Positions 1-9,480 of a DNA stretch of 64,000 bases are shown here, one piece after another. This DNA is from Roseicyclus sediminis (GTDB taxonomy: Bacteria > Pseudomonadota > Alphaproteobacteria > Rhodobacterales > Rhodobacteraceae): positions 62,001 through 126,000 of the forward strand of contig NZ_JAOPHT010000011.1 of the NCBI RefSeq assembly GCF_025515305.1, given 5' to 3'. The position numbers and the translations under genes are program-made. The notes below the pieces were generated by a model that saw nothing but the letters and a program-made list of their open reading frames with translations, did no database searches and was not told the DNA's origin. The first letter of the stretch is position 1. Each line of letters opens with the position of its first letter.

Positions 1-25
1 CGCAGGTCCGGCGGGCCCAGGCGGC

Positions 26-1837
26 TCATTCGACGGTGACCGACTTCGCCAGGTTGCGCGGCTGGTCCACGTCGGTCCCCTTGTGGAGCGCGGTGTGATA
101 CGCGATCAGCTGCGCCGGCACCGCGTAAAGAAGCGGCGCGAGGATCGGGTCGACCTTCGGCATGACCAGAGTCTCCCAGACGCCGTGTCCCGCCGCCTCG
201 ATGCCCTCCGCATCACTGACGAGCCAGACCAGACCGTCGCGGGCCATGACTTCCTGCATGTTGGACACGGTCTTGTCGAACAAGGCGTCGCGCGGTGCGA
301 GGACGATCACGGGGACGGATTTGTCCACCAGCGCGATGGGGCCGTGCTTCAGCTCGCCCGAGGCATAGCCCTCGGCGTGGATATAGCTGATTTCCTTCAG
401 CTTCAGCGCGCCTTCGAGGGCCATCGGGAACATGGGGCCACGGCCAAGGAACAGCACGGACTGCGCCTCGGCGATGCGCCCCGTGACCGTGCGGATACGC
501 TCCTCCAGCGCCAGCGCCTGGTTGATGAGACCCGGCAGGCTGCGCAGGGTGGTGACCAGTTCGGCCTCGCGCGCCTCGGTCAGGTGCCCGCGCTGGCGCC
601 CCGCGAGGATCGCGAGGTTCGCCAGGGCGCCAAGCTGGTTCACGAAGGCCTTGGTCGAGGCGACGCCGATCTCCACGCCAGCGAGGATCGGAAGCGCCGC
701 GTCGCTTTCGCGCGCGATGGAGCTTTCGGCGACGTTGACGATCGAGATGACCGACCGGGCCTTTTCCCGCGCGTAGCGCAGCGCGGCCAGCGTGTCGGCC
801 GTCTCGCCGGACTGACTGACGAAGAGCGCCGTGGCGCGGTCCGAAACGGGCGGCTCGCGGTAGCGGAACTCGGACGCGATATCCACGTCGCAGGGCAGGC
901 CGGCGAGTTGCTCGAACCAGTACTTCGCGACCTGGCAGGCATAGTGCGCCGTGCCGCAGGCCACCATGATCAGACGGTCCGTCCCGGCGAAGTCGATCTG
1001 GAAATCGGGCACGTCCACCCGGTCGCCCGATGCGTAATAGGAGAGGCATTCGGACAGGACCGTAGGCTGTTCGAAGATCTCCTTGGCCATGAAGTGCTTG
1101 TGCCCGGCCTTGTCGACCTGCGCGGCCTGCGCGGCGATGGCGCGGGTCTCGCGGTTGGCAAGCCGCCCTTCCACGTCATGGATTTCCACGCCCGCCCGGG
1201 TGACGAAGGCGTAGTCGCCCTCTTCGAGATAGGTGATGCGGTCGGTCAGCGGGCTGAGCGCGATGGCGTCCGAGCCCACGTACATCTCGCCGTCCCCGTG
1301 CCCGATGGCCAGCGGCGAGCCCTTGCGCGCCGCCACGATCAGGTCTTCCTCGCCCTCGAAGAGGAAGGCGAGCGCGAAGGCGCCCTCAAGGTGCTTCAGC
1401 GTCTCGGCGGCGGCCTCACGGGGGGACAATCCCTTTTCCATGAATGTCTCGCACAGGTGGGCGACCGTCTCGGTGTCGGTGTCGCTTTCGAAGCTGCGGC
1501 CCGGCATGCGCTCTTTCAGTTCGCGGAAATTCTCGATGATGCCGTTGTGGACGACGACGACCCGGCCCGCGAGGTGCGGGTGGGCGTTCTTCACCGTCGG
1601 CCCGCCATGGGTGGCCCAGCGGGTGTGGCCGATGCCGATGCGCCCCGCGAGCGGCTCGTAGACCAGAAGATCGGACAGGTTGTGCAGCTTGCCGACCGCG
1701 CGCCGCCGGTCGAGCGCGCCGTTCTGCACCGTCGCGATCCCCGCGCTGTCGTAGCCGCGATACTCGAGCCGCTTCAGCGCCTCCAGAAGGATCGGTGCGA
1801 CCTCGTGGTCGGACAGTACCCCGATGATCCCGCACAT
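26..1837 (-). CDS. glmS: Glucosamine-6-phosphate synthase (isomerizing)
   Basis: Makes glucosamine-6-phosphate from fructose-6-phosphate and glutamine, the first step towards UDP-GlcNAc for peptidoglycan and LPS. The protein (603 aa, close to the family length) starts MCGIIGVL, so Cys2 becomes the N-terminal glutaminase nucleophile. The N-terminal half is the class II amidotransferase (HTRWATHG, HNGIIENF). The C-terminal half has two SIS sugar-isomerase domains (SQSGETADTL, STKAFVNQ) and ends in the typical KSVTVE tail. It lies 5 bp after glmU on the same strand, so the two are almost certainly cotranscribed and together supply UDP-GlcNAc. The gap is far too short for a glmS ribozyme. Confidence 0.97.
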   Translation of the reverse strand: MCGIIGVLSDHEVAPILLEALKRLEYRGYDSAGIATVQNGALDRRRAVGKLHNLSDLLVYEPLAGRIGIGHTRWATHGGPTVKNAHPHLAGRVVVVHNGIIENFRELKERMPGRSFESDTDTETVAHLCETFMEKGLSPREAAAETLKHLEGAFALAFLFEGEEDLIVAARKGSPLAIGHGDGEMYVGSDAIALSPLTDRITYLEEGDYAFVTRAGVEIHDVEGRLANRETRAIAAQAAQVDKAGHKHFMAKEIFEQPTVLSECLSYYASGDRVDVPDFQIDFAGTDRLIMVACGTAHYACQVAKYWFEQLAGLPCDVDIASEFRYREPPVSDRATALFVSQSGETADTLAALRYAREKARSVISIVNVAESSIARESDAALPILAGVEIGVASTKAFVNQLGALANLAILAGRQRGHLTEAREAELVTTLRSLPGLINQALALEERIRTVTGRIAEAQSVLFLGRGPMFPMALEGALKLKEISYIHAEGYASGELKHGPIALVDKSVPVIVLAPRDALFDKTVSNMQEVMARDGLVWLVSDAEGIEAAGHGVWETLVMPKVDPILAPLLYAVPAQLIAYHTALHKGTDVDQPRNLAKSVTVE

Positions 1838-1842
1838 GGGCC

Positions 1843-3219
1843 TTATCCTTTCCTGCTGCTCTTGATCGCGCGCAAACGTTCCATCAGCCGCACCGCAAGG
1901 CCGGGTTTGTTGACCTGCCTCGCGCGGGCAACGGCGAGCGCACCCTCGGGCACGTCCTCGGTGATGACCGAGCCCGAGGCGGTCATCGCCCGGTCGCCGA
2001 CCGTGACAGGAGCGACCAGCATCGTGTCAGACCCGATGAAGGCATGCCGTCCGACGACCGTCCGGTGCTTCATCACGCCGTCGTAGTTGCACGTCACGGT
2101 GCCCGCGCCGACGTTCGTGCCCTCGCCGATGTCTGCATCGCCGATGTAGCTCAGGTGATTGACCTTCGCGCCCTCGCCGATGGTGGCGGACTTCACCTCG
2201 ACGAAATTGCCGATCCGCGCGTCGTTGCCGATCTCGGCATCCGGGCGCAGGCGGGCATAGGGGCCGACGACCGCGCCGGCCGAGACATGGCAGCCTTCCA
2301 GATGCGAAAATGCACGGATGCGCGCCCCGCTCTCGACCGTGACGCCTGGACCGAAGACCACGTGGGGCTCCACCACCGCGTCGCGTCCGATGACGGTGTC
2401 GGCCGACAGGATCACGCTGTCGGGCCAGGTCATCGTGACGCCGTTTTCCATTGCTTCCGCCCGCAGGAGAGACTGCAGATGCGCCTCGGCGCCGGCCAGT
2501 TCCGCGCGCGAGTTGATTCCGAGCGTTTCGGCCTCGTCGCAAAGGATGGCGGTCGCCGAAAGACCCTCGGCGACGGCAAGTTCCACGAGGTCGGTCAGGT
2601 AGTATTCCCCCGCCGCGTTATGCGGCCGGACGCGTGACAGGAGGTCGGTCAGCACACCGGCATCTGCGGCCAGAAGACCGGAATTGCAGAGCGTGATCGA
2701 CAGTTCCTCCGCCGTCGCATCCTTGGCCTCGACGATCCGCAGCAGCCGGTCGCCCTCGGTCACGAGGCGGCCGTAGCGGCCCGGCTCGGCGGCCTCGAAG
2801 CCAAGCACGACCACGTCGTGATCGGCCCGCGCGGCGCGCATCCGTGCCAGCGTGTCCTGCGAAACGAACGGGGTGTCGGCATAAAGCACCACGGCGTCGC
2901 CGGCGAACCCCTCGAGCGCGGGCGCGGCCTGCAGAACGGCATGGCCCGTGCCCTTCTGTTCCTCCTGCCGGACACAGACCGCGGCGGGTTCGAGCCCGGC
3001 GACGGCTTCCTCGACTTCATCGGCGCCATGTCCCGTCACGACGACGATGCGCGAGGGCTCCAGCTCGCGGCCCGCCATCAGCGCGTGACCGATCAGCGGC
3101 AGACCGCCCAGCGGATGCAGCGGTTTGGGCAGATCGGAGTTCATGCGTGTGCCCGCGCCCGCGGCCAGCACGACGAGGGCGACGGGAACGGCTTCGGTGC
3201 TTGCGGCGCTGTGGCCCAT
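1843..3219 (-). CDS. glmU: Bifunctional UDP-GlcNAc pyrophosphorylase / glucosamine-1-P acetyltransferase
   Basis: Catalyses the last two steps to UDP-GlcNAc: acetylation of glucosamine-1-phosphate and uridylyl transfer. The N-terminal nucleotidyltransferase signature is LAAGAGTRMNSDLPKPL. The C-terminal half is a left-handed beta helix of hexapeptide repeats (for example GARIRAF, GNDARIGNFVEVK, GEGTNVGAGT). I chose the ATG at 3219 (458 aa) because the alternative upstream start adds 19 residues without family character. It is first in a glmU-glmS operon and divergent from the phosphatase gene. Confidence 0.96.
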   Translation of the reverse strand: MGHSAASTEAVPVALVVLAAGAGTRMNSDLPKPLHPLGGLPLIGHALMAGRELEPSRIVVVTGHGADEVEEAVAGLEPAAVCVRQEEQKGTGHAVLQAAPALEGFAGDAVVLYADTPFVSQDTLARMRAARADHDVVVLGFEAAEPGRYGRLVTEGDRLLRIVEAKDATAEELSITLCNSGLLAADAGVLTDLLSRVRPHNAAGEYYLTDLVELAVAEGLSATAILCDEAETLGINSRAELAGAEAHLQSLLRAEAMENGVTMTWPDSVILSADTVIGRDAVVEPHVVFGPGVTVESGARIRAFSHLEGCHVSAGAVVGPYARLRPDAEIGNDARIGNFVEVKSATIGEGAKVNHLSYIGDADIGEGTNVGAGTVTCNYDGVMKHRTVVGRHAFIGSDTMLVAPVTVGDRAMTASGSVITEDVPEGALAVARARQVNKPGLAVRLMERLRAIKSSRKG

Positions 3220-3247
3220 GAAAGCGGCTTTCCCTCGTTTTCCGGCC

Positions 3248-3276
3248 GTCCTAACAAGGGGATGGACGCCCGGCAA
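3248..3276 (-). promoter_or_regulatory. Candidate sigma-70 promoter for glmU-glmS
   Basis: On the minus strand TTGCCG is followed after 17 bp by TAGGAC, about 30 bp before the chosen glmU start. The -10 resembles the TAGG-type -10 elements seen elsewhere in the window. This is a by-eye match only. Confidence 0.35.
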
Positions 3277-3365
3277 TACAGGGTTCGGTCACTTTGGCCG
3301 ACAGGGTGTTTCAGCAGATGCGCGGAACGTTGCCGATTCCGCGCCCATGGTTGGAAAGCGGGTGG

Positions 3366-4034
3366 ATGCGACGCACGGCGATCTTCGATCTCGACGGCAC
3401 GCTGGCGGACACCGCGGGCGACCTCATCGCGGCGGCGAATGCGGCGCTGGTGGCCATGGAACTCGACCCTGCACTGGTGCATGGGCGTGACGACGCGACG
3501 GCCTTCCGGGGCGGCAGGGCGATGCTGGAACTCGCCGCGCAACGCCTCGGCCTGGGCGATGGCGCTGTCATCGTGGAGCGGGGTTATCCCCTGCTTCTGG
3601 AGGCCTACGGGGATGCCATCGATGTCCATACATACCTGTATCCAGGTGCCGTGGAAGCGGTGAAAAGGCTGCGAGACCAAGGGTTTGCCCTGGGGGTCTG
3701 CACCAACAAGCCCGAGGCGCTGGCGCTTCGGCTGCTGGACCGCTTCGACATCCTCGACCTGTTCGGTTCGGTGGTCGGCGCGGATACGCTTCCCCTGCGC
3801 AAGCCCGATGCCGCGCCCTATATCGCGGCCGTGGATCGGGCCGGCGGCGCTCTCTCGCGATCCTTCCTGCTCGGGGATACCGAGACCGACCGCAAGACCG
3901 CCCGGGCGGCGGGTGTGCCCTGCGCGCTCGTCACCTTCGGGCCGGGGGGGGATGTCGTGCGCGGCCTGGAGCCGGAGGCCCTGCTCGAGCATTTCGACGA
4001 TCTGGACGCTGTCGCGGCGCAACTGCTTCCGTGA
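3366..4034 (+). CDS. gph: Phosphoglycolate phosphatase, HAD superfamily
   Basis: A HAD hydrolase of 222 aa, probably dephosphorylating 2-phosphoglycolate. Motif I is FDLDGTLADT at the very N-terminus, motif III is the lysine in LRKPDAAPY, and motif IV is LLGDTETDRKTA. The ATG at 3366 places motif I directly after the start, as usual. An upstream in-frame start would add 24 residues without homology. It is divergent from glmU. The Gph-type cap and length fit, but substrate assignment inside the HAD family is never certain from sequence. Confidence 0.8.
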   Translation: MRRTAIFDLDGTLADTAGDLIAAANAALVAMELDPALVHGRDDATAFRGGRAMLELAAQRLGLGDGAVIVERGYPLLLEAYGDAIDVHTYLYPGAVEAVKRLRDQGFALGVCTNKPEALALRLLDRFDILDLFGSVVGADTLPLRKPDAAPYIAAVDRAGGALSRSFLLGDTETDRKTARAAGVPCALVTFGPGGDVVRGLEPEALLEHFDDLDAVAAQLLP

Positions 4035-4074
4035 GCGCTTGACCGCGGTTCGAGGGGCGCGGATTGTGCGGACC

Positions 4075-5283
4075 ATGGAAAAAACGGTCTTCAAAGGCAG
4101 CTTCACGCAGCAGGAGCCGATCCCCGAGGCGGCGATCGAGGCCGCCGTCGAGGTCATGCGCTCCGGGCGGCTCCATCGCTATAACCTCGCGCCGGGAGAG
4201 GCCGGGGAGGTCGCACTGCTGGAGGAGGAATTCGCCGCATTCACCGGAGCGAACTACTGCCTCGCCGTGGCCTCCGGCGGCTACGCCATGTCCTGCGCGC
4301 TCCGCGCGATGGGAGTGGGGCACGGCGACAAGGTGCTGTCGAACGGTTTCACCCTCGCGCCCGTTCCCGGCGCCATCGCGAGCGTCGGCGCGGACCCAGT
4401 GTTCGTCGAGACGACCGAGGCCCTGACGATCGACATCGACGATCTCGCGCTCAAGGCGGAAACCAGCGGCGCGCGTGTCCTGCTCCTCAGCCACATGCGC
4501 GGACATATCTGTGACATGGCCCGCCTGATGAGTGTCTGTGATGCGGCCGGCATCGACGTCGTCGAGGACTGCGCCCACACCATGGGCGCGGAGTGGGACG
4601 GGGTGCCCTCGGGCCGCCACGGGCGGGTCGGTTGCTACTCCACCCAGACCTACAAGCACATCAATTCCGGCGAGGGCGGGCTGATCGTGTCAGACGACGC
4701 GGAGCTCATGGCTCGTGCGATCATTTTGTCGGGAAGTTACATGCTTTATCCCCGGCACACGGCCAGACCCCCTGTGGATACGTTTGAAAATGTAAAGCTC
4801 ACGACACCCAATGTGTCGGGCAGAATGGATCATCTGAGGGCCTCCATCCTGCGCGTGCAGCTGGCGGACCTCGCTGCGCAGGTCGACAGGTGGAACGCGC
4901 TTTACCGCACCGTGGAAGAGGGGCTTCGCAACACGCCCGGCCTCAAGATCGTGGAACGCGACCCGCGCGAACGCATCGTCGGTTCCTCGATCCAGTTCCT
5001 TTTGCCCGGGTTCTCGCCCGGGGAGATCGGGGCCGTCGTCGAGGCCTGCCGCCTGCGCGGTGTGGAGCTCAAATGGTTCGGCGCCGAGGAGCCGGTGGCC
5101 TTCACCTCACGCTATGACAGCTGGCGCTATGCCCCGGCCCAGCGTCTGCCCCGGACCGATGCGATCCTGGCCGGGCTCATGGACATGCGACTGCCCCTGA
5201 CCTTCTCGGTTTCCGACGCCGGGCTGATCGCCGAGATCATCCGCGACGAGGTGCAGTCGGTGCATCGGCACGCGGCGGAGTGA
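4075..5283 (+). CDS. DegT/DnrJ/EryC1-type PLP aminotransferase
   Basis: A 402-aa fold-type I PLP enzyme of the sugar-aminotransferase family. The segment TYKHINSGEGG carries the Schiff-base lysine (about residue 194), and VEDCAHTMGAEWDG carries the cofactor-binding aspartate. NVSGRMDHLRAS matches the usual substrate-loop region. Such enzymes normally sit among nucleotide-sugar genes, but here the neighbours are gph and pyrG and no sugar pathway is visible, so the substrate is unknown. The stretch around 4710-4810 looks AT-richer than its surroundings by eye (not measured). The start is the first ATG beyond the gph stop. Confidence 0.8.
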   Translation: MEKTVFKGSFTQQEPIPEAAIEAAVEVMRSGRLHRYNLAPGEAGEVALLEEEFAAFTGANYCLAVASGGYAMSCALRAMGVGHGDKVLSNGFTLAPVPGAIASVGADPVFVETTEALTIDIDDLALKAETSGARVLLLSHMRGHICDMARLMSVCDAAGIDVVEDCAHTMGAEWDGVPSGRHGRVGCYSTQTYKHINSGEGGLIVSDDAELMARAIILSGSYMLYPRHTARPPVDTFENVKLTTPNVSGRMDHLRASILRVQLADLAAQVDRWNALYRTVEEGLRNTPGLKIVERDPRERIVGSSIQFLLPGFSPGEIGAVVEACRLRGVELKWFGAEEPVAFTSRYDSWRYAPAQRLPRTDAILAGLMDMRLPLTFSVSDAGLIAEIIRDEVQSVHRHAAE

Positions 5284-5331
5284 CGGCGTCCGCAACCGGG
5301 CCTTTCCCGAAAGCGGATGTCGCCGCACCTT

Positions 5332-6975
5332 TCAGACCAGTCGCGAGTTGTCTTTCGCCGCGCGGATGAAGTCGCGGAACAGGGGATGCGGTTCGAAGGG
5401 CTTCGACTTCAGCTCGGGGTGGAACTGCACGCCGATGAACCAGGGGTGGTCCTTCACCTCGACGATCTCGGGCAACCGCCCGTCCGGCGACATGCCCGAG
5501 AAGATCAGGCCCTGCTGCTCCAGCGCATCGCGGTACTTGATGTCCACCTCGTAGCGATGGCGGTGCCGTTCCTCGATCGCCGTGGTGCCGTAGACCTCGG
5601 CCACGCGCGAGCCCTCTTTCAGGACGGCATCATAGGCTCCGAGGCGCATCGTGCCGCCCTTGTCGTCATCGGCCTTGCGGGTCACCTTGTAGTTGCCCTG
5701 CACCCATTCCTTGAGGTGGTAAACAACGGGTGTAAAACGCTTTTTTCCCGCCTCGTGGTCGAATTCCTCGGACCCGGCATCGCCCAGGTCGGCCAGGTGG
5801 CGCGCCGCCTCGATCACCGCCATCTGCATGCCCAGGCAGATGCCGAGGTATGGCACGCTGCGGGTTCTCGCGAACTCGGCGGCCTTGATCTTGCCCTCCG
5901 TGCCCCGCTCGCCGAAACCGCCGGGCACCAGGATGGCGTCGAATTCCTCGAGATAAGGCGCCGGGTCCTCGCGCTCGAAGATCTCGGCATCGATCCAGTC
6001 GGCGATGACCTTGACGCGATTGGCCATCCCGCCATGGGTCAGCGCCTCGGCGATGGATTTGTAGGCGTCCTCGAGCTGCGTGTACTTGCCCACGATGGCG
6101 ACGCGGACCTCGCCCTCGGGGTTGTTGATCCGGTCTGCCACATCCTCCCAGCGTGAGAGGTCGGGGCGCGGTGCCGGGCTGATCTGGAAGGCATCGAGCA
6201 CCGCCTGGTCCAGCCCTTCGCGATGATAGGCCAGCGGTGCCTCGTAGATCGATGCGAGGTCCTGCGCCGCGATCACCGCTTCGGGCCGAACGTTGCAGAA
6301 CAGCGCGAGTTTCTCGCGCTCCTTCAACGGGATCGGCCCTTCGGAGCGGCAGACGAGAATATCGGGGGCAAGACCGATCGAACGCAACTCCTTCACCGAG
6401 TGCTGCGTGGGCTTGGTCTTCAACTCTCCGCTCGCCTTGATGAAGGGCAGGAGGGTGAGGTGCATGAAGATGCACTGTCCGCGCGGTTTTTCCTGCGCGA
6501 ACTGGCGGATCGCCTCGAAGAAGGGCAGCCCCTCGATATCGCCGACGGTGCCGCCGATCTCGCAGAGCATGAAGTCGACCTCGTCCTCGCCGATATGGAT
6601 GAAGTCTTTGATTTCGTTGGTGACGTGCGGGATCACCTGGATCGTCTTGCCAAGGTAGTCGCCGCGCCGCTCCTTCTCGAGCACGTTGGAATAGATGCGC
6701 CCCGAGCTGACCGAATCCGTCTTGCGCGCCGCCACGCCCGTAAAGCGCTCGTAGTGCCCGAGGTCGAGGTCGGTTTCCGCCCCGTCGTCGGTCACGAAGA
6801 CCTCGCCATGCTCGAAGGGCGACATCGTGCCGGGGTCGACGTTGAGGTAGGGATCGAGCTTTCTCAGCCGCACGGTATATCCGCGTGCCTGCAGCAACGC
6901 CCCGAGTGCGGCCGATGCCAGTCCCTTGCCAAGCGACGAGACCACCCCGCCGGTGATGAAGATGAAGCGCGCCAT
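5332..6975 (-). CDS. pyrG: CTP synthase
   Basis: Aminates UTP to CTP using glutamine and ATP. The N-terminal synthetase domain opens [18 protein letters not shown], the canonical start, so the 18-residue upstream extension is rejected. [12 protein letters not shown] and [11 protein letters not shown] are further synthetase motifs. The C-terminal class I glutaminase has the nucleophile elbow [10 protein letters not shown] and the partner His/Glu in VQFHPELKS. Length is 547 aa, as expected. It lies downstream of secG on the same strand, about 180 bp away, an order I recall as common in alphaproteobacteria. Confidence 0.97.
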   Translation of the reverse strand: MARFIFITGGVVSSLGKGLASAALGALLQARGYTVRLRKLDPYLNVDPGTMSPFEHGEVFVTDDGAETDLDLGHYERFTGVAARKTDSVSSGRIYSNVLEKERRGDYLGKTIQVIPHVTNEIKDFIHIGEDEVDFMLCEIGGTVGDIEGLPFFEAIRQFAQEKPRGQCIFMHLTLLPFIKASGELKTKPTQHSVKELRSIGLAPDILVCRSEGPIPLKEREKLALFCNVRPEAVIAAQDLASIYEAPLAYHREGLDQAVLDAFQISPAPRPDLSRWEDVADRINNPEGEVRVAIVGKYTQLEDAYKSIAEALTHGGMANRVKVIADWIDAEIFEREDPAPYLEEFDAILVPGGFGERGTEGKIKAAEFARTRSVPYLGICLGMQMAVIEAARHLADLGDAGSEEFDHEAGKKRFTPVVYHLKEWVQGNYKVTRKADDDKGGTMRLGAYDAVLKEGSRVAEVYGTTAIEERHRHRYEVDIKYRDALEQQGLIFSGMSPDGRLPEIVEVKDHPWFIGVQFHPELKSKPFEPHPLFRDFIRAAKDNSRLV

Positions 6976-7155
6976 GTCGGACTGGTCTCCCCGTGTCAGG
7001 CCGTTTTCCGCTTTGGCCGGCCTGGTCAAAAATGCTCAACCACGGGATTTGAGAATATCAGGATTCGCACCGGGGCCGCAAGGCGCACCCGCTACATGAT
7101 GTGAGTTTTCTGGCGAATTGCCCCAGATGTTTGAAGAATCCGGGGCTTTCCGGGG

Positions 7156-7515
7156 TCAGTCCGCGCGGGGCGGAAGGATCGGCGCATCGCTCGATGGCGG
7201 GGGAAGGAGGTCGCTTGCCGGCGGCAGGTCCGCTCCATCCTGCGCAGCCGGGGCGGTCTCTGCGCCGATCCGGTCGAGCACCGATTGTCCGGCCGAATTC
7301 TGCGCCGCGATGATTGTCAGCGTGATCGAGGTGGCGAGAAACGCGATGGCGAAGGCCCAGGTCAGCTTGCCGAGCGCGGTTGCCGCCTGACGGCCCGTCA
7401 TGACGCCGCCGCCGCCGCCCATCCCGAGGCCGCCGCCCTCCGATCGCTGAAGCAGCACGACACCGATAAGGCAGATCGCGAGGATCAGGTGGACGACGAG
7501 AATGACGTTTTCCAT
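7156..7515 (-). CDS. secG: Preprotein translocase subunit SecG
   Basis: Small inner-membrane partner of SecYEG. It has two hydrophobic helices (about residues 3-22 and 52-72) around the conserved loop LLQRSEGGGLGMGGGGG, the strongest family mark. The C-terminal tail is a Pro/Ala/Asp-rich extension typical of alphaproteobacterial SecG (119 aa in total). It is transcribed towards pyrG. Confidence 0.93.
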   Translation of the reverse strand: MENVILVVHLILAICLIGVVLLQRSEGGGLGMGGGGGVMTGRQAATALGKLTWAFAIAFLATSITLTIIAAQNSAGQSVLDRIGAETAPAAQDGADLPPASDLLPPPSSDAPILPPRAD

Positions 7516-7877
7516 CAGCGGGTCCCTGTTCAGGTGCCGAGCGTTTGCGGCTACTTATGAGATGCGACAGGCCGCCGCAAGCCCATGTCACTCAACCATA
7601 GGGCGAATCGGGCGGGGTCGCGCAAGCTTTTCCTTTCAAATGAAGGCTATTCCCGTCGCCAACAGCATGCGACAGCATACAATGAAGCCTTTCGCGGATC
7701 GCCCGCGCGGCACGATACCGTGCTTGCGGAAGCCGAATCGCGGCATCGACGAGCGGGACCGCACGGCGCGCCGGCCCCGGAGAAAGCGGTTTCTTCCCGC
7801 GACGCCGCCCGCTATAGCTCGCGGCGGTTTTCCGGCCCGAGGCGATGGTCCCCGGGCGATGGCGAGATGAGGCTGAT
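7516..7877. other. Divergent intergenic region secG / purA
   Basis: About 360 bp between two divergent genes. Besides the secG promoter candidate it holds TATAGC at 7813-7818, a plausible purA -10 with a weak TTTCTT 17 bp upstream. ORFs here are short and show no family character. I see no RNA gene. Confidence 0.5.
7552..7580 (-). promoter_or_regulatory. Candidate sigma-70 promoter for secG
   Basis: Minus-strand TTGCGG, 17 bp, then TAAGTA, about 37 bp before the secG start. The -35 is imperfect, so this is a modest call. Confidence 0.35.
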
Positions 7878-9170
7878 ATGGCGAATGTCGTGGTCGTCGG
7901 CGCGCAATGGGGCGACGAGGGCAAGGGAAAGATCGTCGACTGGCTGAGCGAGCGGGCGGATGTGATCTGCCGCTTTCAGGGCGGGCACAATGCCGGCCAC
8001 ACGCTGGTCATCGACGGCGAGGTCTACAAGCTCCACGCGCTGCCTTCGGGCGTGGTGCGCGGCGGCAAGCTCTCGGTCATCGGCAATGGCGTTGTCCTCG
8101 ACCCGTGGCACCTCGTGAAGGAGATCGAGACGATCCGCGCGCAGGGCGTGGCGATCACGCCCGAAACCCTGATGATCGCCGAAAACACGCCCCTGATCCT
8201 GCCGTTTCATGGCGAGCTCGACCGCGCCCGTGAAGGACAGAACAGCGTCGCCAAGATCGGCACGACGGGCCGGGGCATCGGTCCGGCCTACGAGGACAAG
8301 GTCGGCCGCCGCGTGATCCGTGTCGCCGATCTCGCCGACGAGGCCACGCTCAGCCTGCGGGTCGACCGCGCGCTGGTGCATCACAACGCGCTGCGCTCGG
8401 GTCTTGGCCTCCCGGCCGTCGACCGCGATGCACTCATCGCCGAGCTTCAGGCGATCGCGCCGAAGATCCTGCCCTACGCCGCGCCGGTCTGGAAAGTGCT
8501 GGACGAGCGCCGCCGTGCGGGCAACCGCATCCTGTTCGAAGGGGCGCAGGGCGCGCTTCTCGACATCGATTTCGGCACCTATCCCTACGTCACCTCCTCG
8601 AACGTGATCGCGGGGCAGGCGGCGACCGGCGTGGGCCTCGGCCCCGGCGCCATCGACTATGTTCTGGGCATCGTGAAGGCCTACACGACCCGCGTGGGCG
8701 AGGGGCCTTTCCCGACCGAGCTTCATGACGCCGACGGTCAGCGCCTTGGCGAGCGGGGGCATGAATTCGGCACCACGACGGGGCGCAAGCGGCGCTGCGG
8801 CTGGTTCGACGCGGCGCTGGTGCGCCAGACCTGCGTGACCTCGGGCGTGAACGGCATCGCCCTGACCAAGCTCGACGTGCTCGACGGGTTCGACACGCTG
8901 AAGATCTGCACGGGCTACGAGCTCGATGGTGAAGTGCTCGACTACCTGCCGACGGCGGCAGACGCGCAGGCGCGCTGCATCCCGGTATACGAGGAGATGC
9001 CGGGCTGGTCGGACAGCACCGAGGGCGCGCGCAGCTGGGCGGACCTTCCGGCCGCCGCCATCAAGTACGTGCGCCGGATCGAGGAATTGATCCGCTGCCC
9101 GGTCGCCCTACTGTCCACCTCGCCCGAGCGGGACGACACGATCCTCGTGACCGATCCCTTCGCAGACTGA
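7878..9170 (+). CDS. purA: Adenylosuccinate synthetase
   Basis: GTP-dependent condensation of IMP and aspartate, the first committed step to AMP. The P-loop [16 protein letters not shown] follows the start, which fixes the ATG at 7878 (430 aa, family length). Other signatures are [35 protein letters not shown] and [13 protein letters not shown]. Monocistronic or paired with the small DUF2842 gene 37 bp downstream. Confidence 0.97.
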   Translation: MANVVVVGAQWGDEGKGKIVDWLSERADVICRFQGGHNAGHTLVIDGEVYKLHALPSGVVRGGKLSVIGNGVVLDPWHLVKEIETIRAQGVAITPETLMIAENTPLILPFHGELDRAREGQNSVAKIGTTGRGIGPAYEDKVGRRVIRVADLADEATLSLRVDRALVHHNALRSGLGLPAVDRDALIAELQAIAPKILPYAAPVWKVLDERRRAGNRILFEGAQGALLDIDFGTYPYVTSSNVIAGQAATGVGLGPGAIDYVLGIVKAYTTRVGEGPFPTELHDADGQRLGERGHEFGTTTGRKRRCGWFDAALVRQTCVTSGVNGIALTKLDVLDGFDTLKICTGYELDGEVLDYLPTAADAQARCIPVYEEMPGWSDSTEGARSWADLPAAAIKYVRRIEELIRCPVALLSTSPERDDTILVTDPFAD

Positions 9171-9207
9171 CTGCGCATAGCGGGCGGAACGACAAGGAGG
9201 ACCGGCG

Positions 9208-9456
9208 ATGGCGCTGAGCTACAAGACACGGCGGAGGCTTTCGCTTCTCGTGCTGCTCGTGGGGCTGCCGGCCTACATCGCGATGGCCTGGTTCATCGTC
9301 AGCCTGTTCGAGCGGCCATCGGTCTTGGTCGAACTGATGGTCTACGTCGTGCTCGGCATCCTGTGGGCCTTGCCGCTCAAGGCCGTGTTCCTCGGCGTGG
9401 GGCAGGCCGATCCCGATGCCCCGAAACGCGAAGACGGCCCGTCGGGCCCGCAGTAG
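9208..9456 (+). CDS. DUF2842 small membrane protein
   Basis: An 82-aa protein with a basic N-terminus (SYKTRRR) and two hydrophobic helices, LSLLVLLVGLPAYIAMAW and VELMVYVVLGILWALPLK. The tail FLGVGQADPD is the hallmark I associate with DUF2842, a family found almost only in alphaproteobacteria and without known function. It has a good Shine-Dalgarno (AAGGAGG) and follows purA closely. Confidence 0.85.
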   Translation: MALSYKTRRRLSLLVLLVGLPAYIAMAWFIVSLFERPSVLVELMVYVVLGILWALPLKAVFLGVGQADPDAPKREDGPSGPQ

Positions 9457-9480
9457 ACAGATCGGCGCGGTCGAGCCGTC

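Noticed and set aside
1838-1842. Possible glmS ribozyme upstream of glmS
   Set aside because: Only 5 bp separate glmU and glmS, leaving no room for the ribozyme.
83-2086. 667-codon plus-strand frame opposite glmS
   Set aside because: Antisense shadow of a well-supported gene in GC-rich DNA; its Arg/Gly/Asp/His-rich translation has no family character.
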